Below, piece by piece: positions 60,979-64,000 of a stretch of DNA of 64,000 bases (position 1 is the stretch's first letter; each line of letters opens with the position of its first letter). Location of the stretch: assembly GCA_964386705.1 (NCBI GenBank), contig CAYLTY010000008.1, positions 10,982 through 74,981 on the forward strand, read 5' to 3'. Under the pieces are notes generated by a model that searched no databases, was not told where the DNA came from, and worked only from the letters and a program-made list of their open reading frames with translations. The DNA comes from AM-0621 sp964386705 (GTDB lineage: Bacteria > Planctomycetota > Planctomycetia > Planctomycetales > Planctomycetaceae). Both the position numbers and the translations under genes were made by a program.

Positions 60979-62823
60979 ATGAATGCTTCCGATCCTGCGC
61001 AGGACGATCTGGAACGAGATGATGCCGTCATTGGTGTGGCCTTGAAGTGGTCCATCGTTGTGATCGCCCTGCTGGTCGTAGCCGCCGTTGGTGGCTGGTA
61101 TGTGCTCGGGAAGCGCCAAGGCGGGCCGGACATTGTCGAAACGAAGCTGAAAGAAGTCCCCCTCCGGGAGAAGGTGCCGCTGGAACTTCCCTCGGTACCG
61201 TTCACCGAGATCGCTCAATCCGCCGGTGTGAACTTCAAGCACGAGAGCGGCGCTGCTGGCGAGAAGCTGCTGCCTGAAACCATGGGCGGCGGTTGTGCCT
61301 TCTTCGACTACGACAGCGACGGAGATCAGGATCTGCTGATGATCAATTCACAGCGCTGGCCGTGGGATAAGCGCGAAGCCGCCGAACCTGCCACTCACAA
61401 GCTCTACCGCAACGACGGCGGCCAGTTTGTCGATGTGTCCGCCGAGAGTGGACTAGGGGTGTCTCAGTATGGAATGGGCGTCGCAGTGGGTGACTACGAC
61501 AACGACGGACATGTCGATGTCTTCATCACTTCGGTGGGTTTGAATCGCCTGTTTCGCAACACGGGCGAGAAGAAGTTCGTGGACGTGACGGAAGTTGCCG
61601 GTGTCGCAGGTGACGCTTCGCAGTGGTCTACCGGTGCTGGCTGGTTTGACTACGACAACGACGGCGATCTCGACCTGTTCGTCCTGAACTACATCAAATG
61701 GACGAAGGAGTTCGACCTCGCGCAGAAGTTCCAGTTGCTGGGTGGTAATGAGCGAGCTTATGGGCGTCCGCAGCCGTTTGAGGGCACATTTCCATACCTC
61801 TACCGCAACGAAGGCAATGGCAAGTTCACGGAAGTTGCCGAGTCCGCCGGACTGCAGGTAAAGAATCCCAACACGGGAGTGCCTGCAGCGAAATCGCTGG
61901 GCCTGACGTTTGCGGATCTGGACAGCGACGGATGGATGGATGTCGTTGTGGCTAATGACACGGTGCAGAACTTCCTGTTCCACAATCAGCACGGTGGCAA
62001 GTTCAAAGAGATTGGTGTTGAGTCTGGCATTGCGTTCGACATGTCTGGCGCGGCTCGCGGTGCGATGGGTATCGACAGTGCTCACTTCCGGAACGATCAG
62101 GCGATCGGACTCGCCATTGGCAATTTCTCGAATGAAATGACAGCTCTGTATGTCGCTCCTGATTCGTCGCTGCACTTCTCCGACGAGGCGGTGTCAACGG
62201 GATTGGGACCAACATCGCGGCTGGAATTGAAGTTCGGTGTGTGCTTCCTGGATATCGACCTGGATGGGCGTCTGGACCTGTTTGAGGCCAATGGACACCT
62301 CGAAGAGGAGATCAACCGGGTTCAGAAGAGCCAGCATTACGAGCAGTCACCGCACCTGTTCTGGAACTGCGGTGCCGAGCATGGAACTGAGTTTTGTCCG
62401 CTCACCACCAAAGAATGTGGTGAAAAGTTCTTCGAGCCCACAGTGGGTCGCGGAGCTGCTTTTGCGGACATCGATAACGATGGTGACTTAGACCTGCTGG
62501 TTGCGGCCACGGGCCGATCCCCCAAACTGTTGCGTAACGACCAGAAGCTCGGGCATCACTGGCTGCGCCTGAAACTGACGGGCAAGAAGTCCAATCGTGA
62601 TGCCATCGGGGCGCAGGTTTCAGTCACTGTCGGCGGTCGCACTCTGCATCAGCAGGTGATGCCCACTCGCAGCTATCTGTCTCAGGTCGAACTGCCACTC
62701 ACGTTCGGGTTGGGTAAGGATCATGAGGTTGAGCAGATCACAGTGGCCTGGCCCAGTGGCGCGAAGACCGAACTCAAGTCACCAGCGATCGACAAGCTGC
62801 ACGTCATTGAGGAAACGAACTAG
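60979..62823 (+). CDS. CRTAC1-like FG-GAP repeat protein with ASPIC/UnbV end
   Basis: 614 residues. N-terminal membrane segment (VIALLVVAAVGGWYVLG), then VCBS/FG-GAP repeats with calcium-binding DYDSDGDQD, DYDNDGHVDVF, DYDNDGDLDLF, DIDLDGRLDLF and DIDNDGDLDLL, and a C-terminal ASPIC/UnbV domain (WLRLKLTGKKSNRDAIGAQV). An exported beta-propeller surface protein. The 60718-60978 gap contains no gene. Confidence 0.92.
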   Translation: MNASDPAQDDLERDDAVIGVALKWSIVVIALLVVAAVGGWYVLGKRQGGPDIVETKLKEVPLREKVPLELPSVPFTEIAQSAGVNFKHESGAAGEKLLPETMGGGCAFFDYDSDGDQDLLMINSQRWPWDKREAAEPATHKLYRNDGGQFVDVSAESGLGVSQYGMGVAVGDYDNDGHVDVFITSVGLNRLFRNTGEKKFVDVTEVAGVAGDASQWSTGAGWFDYDNDGDLDLFVLNYIKWTKEFDLAQKFQLLGGNERAYGRPQPFEGTFPYLYRNEGNGKFTEVAESAGLQVKNPNTGVPAAKSLGLTFADLDSDGWMDVVVANDTVQNFLFHNQHGGKFKEIGVESGIAFDMSGAARGAMGIDSAHFRNDQAIGLAIGNFSNEMTALYVAPDSSLHFSDEAVSTGLGPTSRLELKFGVCFLDIDLDGRLDLFEANGHLEEEINRVQKSQHYEQSPHLFWNCGAEHGTEFCPLTTKECGEKFFEPTVGRGAAFADIDNDGDLDLLVAATGRSPKLLRNDQKLGHHWLRLKLTGKKSNRDAIGAQVSVTVGGRTLHQQVMPTRSYLSQVELPLTFGLGKDHEVEQITVAWPSGAKTELKSPAIDKLHVIEETN

Positions 62824-62830
62824 CTCCGAC

Positions 62831-62882
62831 GTTTAACTCCTACGCCAACGGCGTGCGCGCGCCGTTGGCGTGGCGGTTAAAC
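62831..62882. repeat. Palindromic repeat after the CRTAC1 gene
   Basis: GTTTAAC ... GCCAACGGC, GTGCGCGC, GCCGTTGGC ... GTTAAAC: nested arms of 7 and 9 bp. Likely a REP-type intergenic repeat or terminator part. Confidence 0.7.
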
Positions 62883-62927
62883 ATTTTGCTGCCGCTTGCG
62901 AGCTTGTTCGCATGACTCAAATAAAAG

Positions 62928-62963
62928 AGGCGTCGAAATCGGATGGATCTCGACGCCTTTTTG
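62928..62963 (+). terminator. Bidirectional terminator
   Basis: AGGCGTCGA / TCGACGCCT with TTTTT after and AAAA before, between the convergent CRTAC1 and oxidoreductase genes; works on both strands. Confidence 0.85.
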
Positions 62964-63000
62964 TTGCGCGATCAGCAGACTTGATGCCCAGCGTGAAGCA

Positions 63001-64000
63001 TTACTTCTTCTTAGTCGCAGCCTTCTTTTCTGGCTTGGCAGCGGCGGCGGGTGCAGCAGCAGCGTTCTTGGTGCCAGCAGAGGGCGGGTAGGTCGGATCG
63101 GCGGCCAGCGGCAGCTTCACTGGCTTGTTGGTCCATGAGGACTTGTAGATCGCCAGGATGATCTCGACGCTGCGGCGGCCTTCTTCGCCATCCACCAGCG
63201 GCTTGCGGCCAGTTTCGATGGACTTGATGAAGTCCTTCAACTGCTCGCGATGACCGATGTGCGAGATCGCCTTTGGATCAGTCGCTCCGCCGGACATCGG
63301 CATCATCAGATCGTCGTCGTCTTTGCGCATCAGCTTGTCACGCACGGCGCGATCCTTGGGGGAACTCGTGGCGAATTCCCACTTGATCACTTCATCCTGC
63401 TCGACGGTGGCCGAACCCTTGGTGCCGTGAATAGAGACCTGCTTCAGCAATCCGGGGAATGCGGTCGTCGTGGTTTGAATGACGCCCAGAGCACCGCTCT
63501 TGAACTTCACGGCCGCGACACCGACGTCTTCAACTTCGATGCGTTCGTGACCGAGCGTGGCGGTGTAAGCCGACACTTCATCGACCTCGCCCATCAGCCA
63601 ATACAGCAGGTCAACGTTGTGAATGCCCTGGTTCATGTACGATCCGCCGCCGTCCAGAGCGAACGTGCCGCGCCAGCCGCCTTGATCGTAGTACTTCTGG
63701 TCGCGGAACCACTTCACGTTGGTGTCGCCCAGCGTGATCTTGCCGAAGCGTTTTTCCTGAATCGCCTCTTTCAGCGCGATGTTCGCCGGGCTGAAGCGCG
63801 ACGGGAAGATCGTGCAGAGTTTGACATTGGACGCCTTGCACTGCTTGATGATTGCGTCGCAGCGCTTCAGCGTGACTTCCAGCGGCTTCTCGACCACGAC
63901 GTGCTTGCCGGCCTTGGCGGCCGCGACGGCGGGGTCCATATGAGCGCCGCTCGGAGTGCAGATATTGACGATATGCAAACCCGGATGCTTCAAGAACTCG
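63001..64000 (-). CDS. Gfo/Idh/MocA-type oxidoreductase, 5' end cut by window
   Basis: The frame is open to the window edge, so the N-terminal Rossmann start is missing. Seen: VNICTPSGAHMDPAVAAAKA, HVVVEKPLEV, GGWRGTFALDGGGSYMNQGI, HNVDLLYWLMGEVDEV and HREQLKDFIKSIETGRKPLV, all typical of the family. The last 35 residues are Ala/Lys/Pro-rich, an added tail. Substrate not predictable. A terminator lies beyond the stop. Confidence 0.93.
   Translation of the reverse strand, partial: EFLKHPGLHIVNICTPSGAHMDPAVAAAKAGKHVVVEKPLEVTLKRCDAIIKQCKASNVKLCTIFPSRFSPANIALKEAIQEKRFGKITLGDTNVKWFRDQKYYDQGGWRGTFALDGGGSYMNQGIHNVDLLYWLMGEVDEVSAYTATLGHERIEVEDVGVAAVKFKSGALGVIQTTTTAFPGLLKQVSIHGTKGSATVEQDEVIKWEFATSSPKDRAVRDKLMRKDDDDLMMPMSGGATDPKAISHIGHREQLKDFIKSIETGRKPLVDGEEGRRSVEIILAIYKSSWTNKPVKLPLAADPTYPPSAGTKNAAAAPAAAAKPEKKAATKKK

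Overview
The window is a piece of a planctomycete chromosome (order Planctomycetales most likely) interrupted by one apparently complete tailed-phage prophage of about 44.4 kb. The planctomycete call rests on the chromosomal genes: a very long Ser/Thr kinase with 14 WD40 repeats, an FHA protein next to it, a Tat-exported DUF1501 protein, a CRTAC1/ASPIC-UnbV protein and a Gfo/Idh/MocA oxidoreductase. No species is claimed.

Left flank (1-8440): folC (cut by the window edge), folP and an FHA-domain protein form a leftward unit. Divergent from it are the kinase-WD40 gene and coaX. Right flank (53188-64000): a tRNA terminator, queA, lhgO, a small secreted protein, acnA, a DUF1501 protein, a CRTAC1 protein, and a Gfo/Idh/MocA oxidoreductase cut by the window edge.

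Prophage (8732-53155): it is bounded by a 45-bp exact direct repeat that is the 5' half of tRNA-Glu(CTC). The right copy belongs to the intact tRNA gene and the left copy is an orphan 5' half. A second, decayed tRNA-Glu copy at 8486-8549 suggests earlier insertions at the same site. The left arm (8938-23845, rightward) holds lysogeny, regulation and DNA-metabolism genes: an XRE repressor candidate beside tandem palindromes, a DUF2513 protein, the tyrosine integrase, a CsrA homologue, a metallopeptidase, DUF5131 and ASCH proteins, a replication-initiator candidate with internal 12-bp iteron-like repeats, and a fused adenine/cytosine DNA methyltransferase. Many of these genes are chained by ATGA or GTGA overlaps.

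The late genes run leftward from about 52.1 kb to 25.2 kb: holin-like and lipoprotein genes, a class 3 lipase, large terminase, gpW-like joiner, portal, protease-scaffold, cement protein, major capsid protein, tail completion proteins, tail tube, tail chaperone with a convincing programmed -1 frameshift signal, tape measure, then tail-tip and fibre proteins, one of them with ten 54-bp repeats. No sheath or baseplate genes are recognised, so a siphovirus-like virion is expected. Two rightward genes (44343-45352) sit inside the leftward block like morons.

The most noteworthy items are the frameshift element, the double methyltransferase, a dispersed inverted repeat found in linkers of unrelated phage genes, the iteron-like array, the tRNA-like sequence without an anticodon arm, and a lysis region with a lipase but no recognisable endolysin. 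All statements come from reading the sequence; no database search was run.
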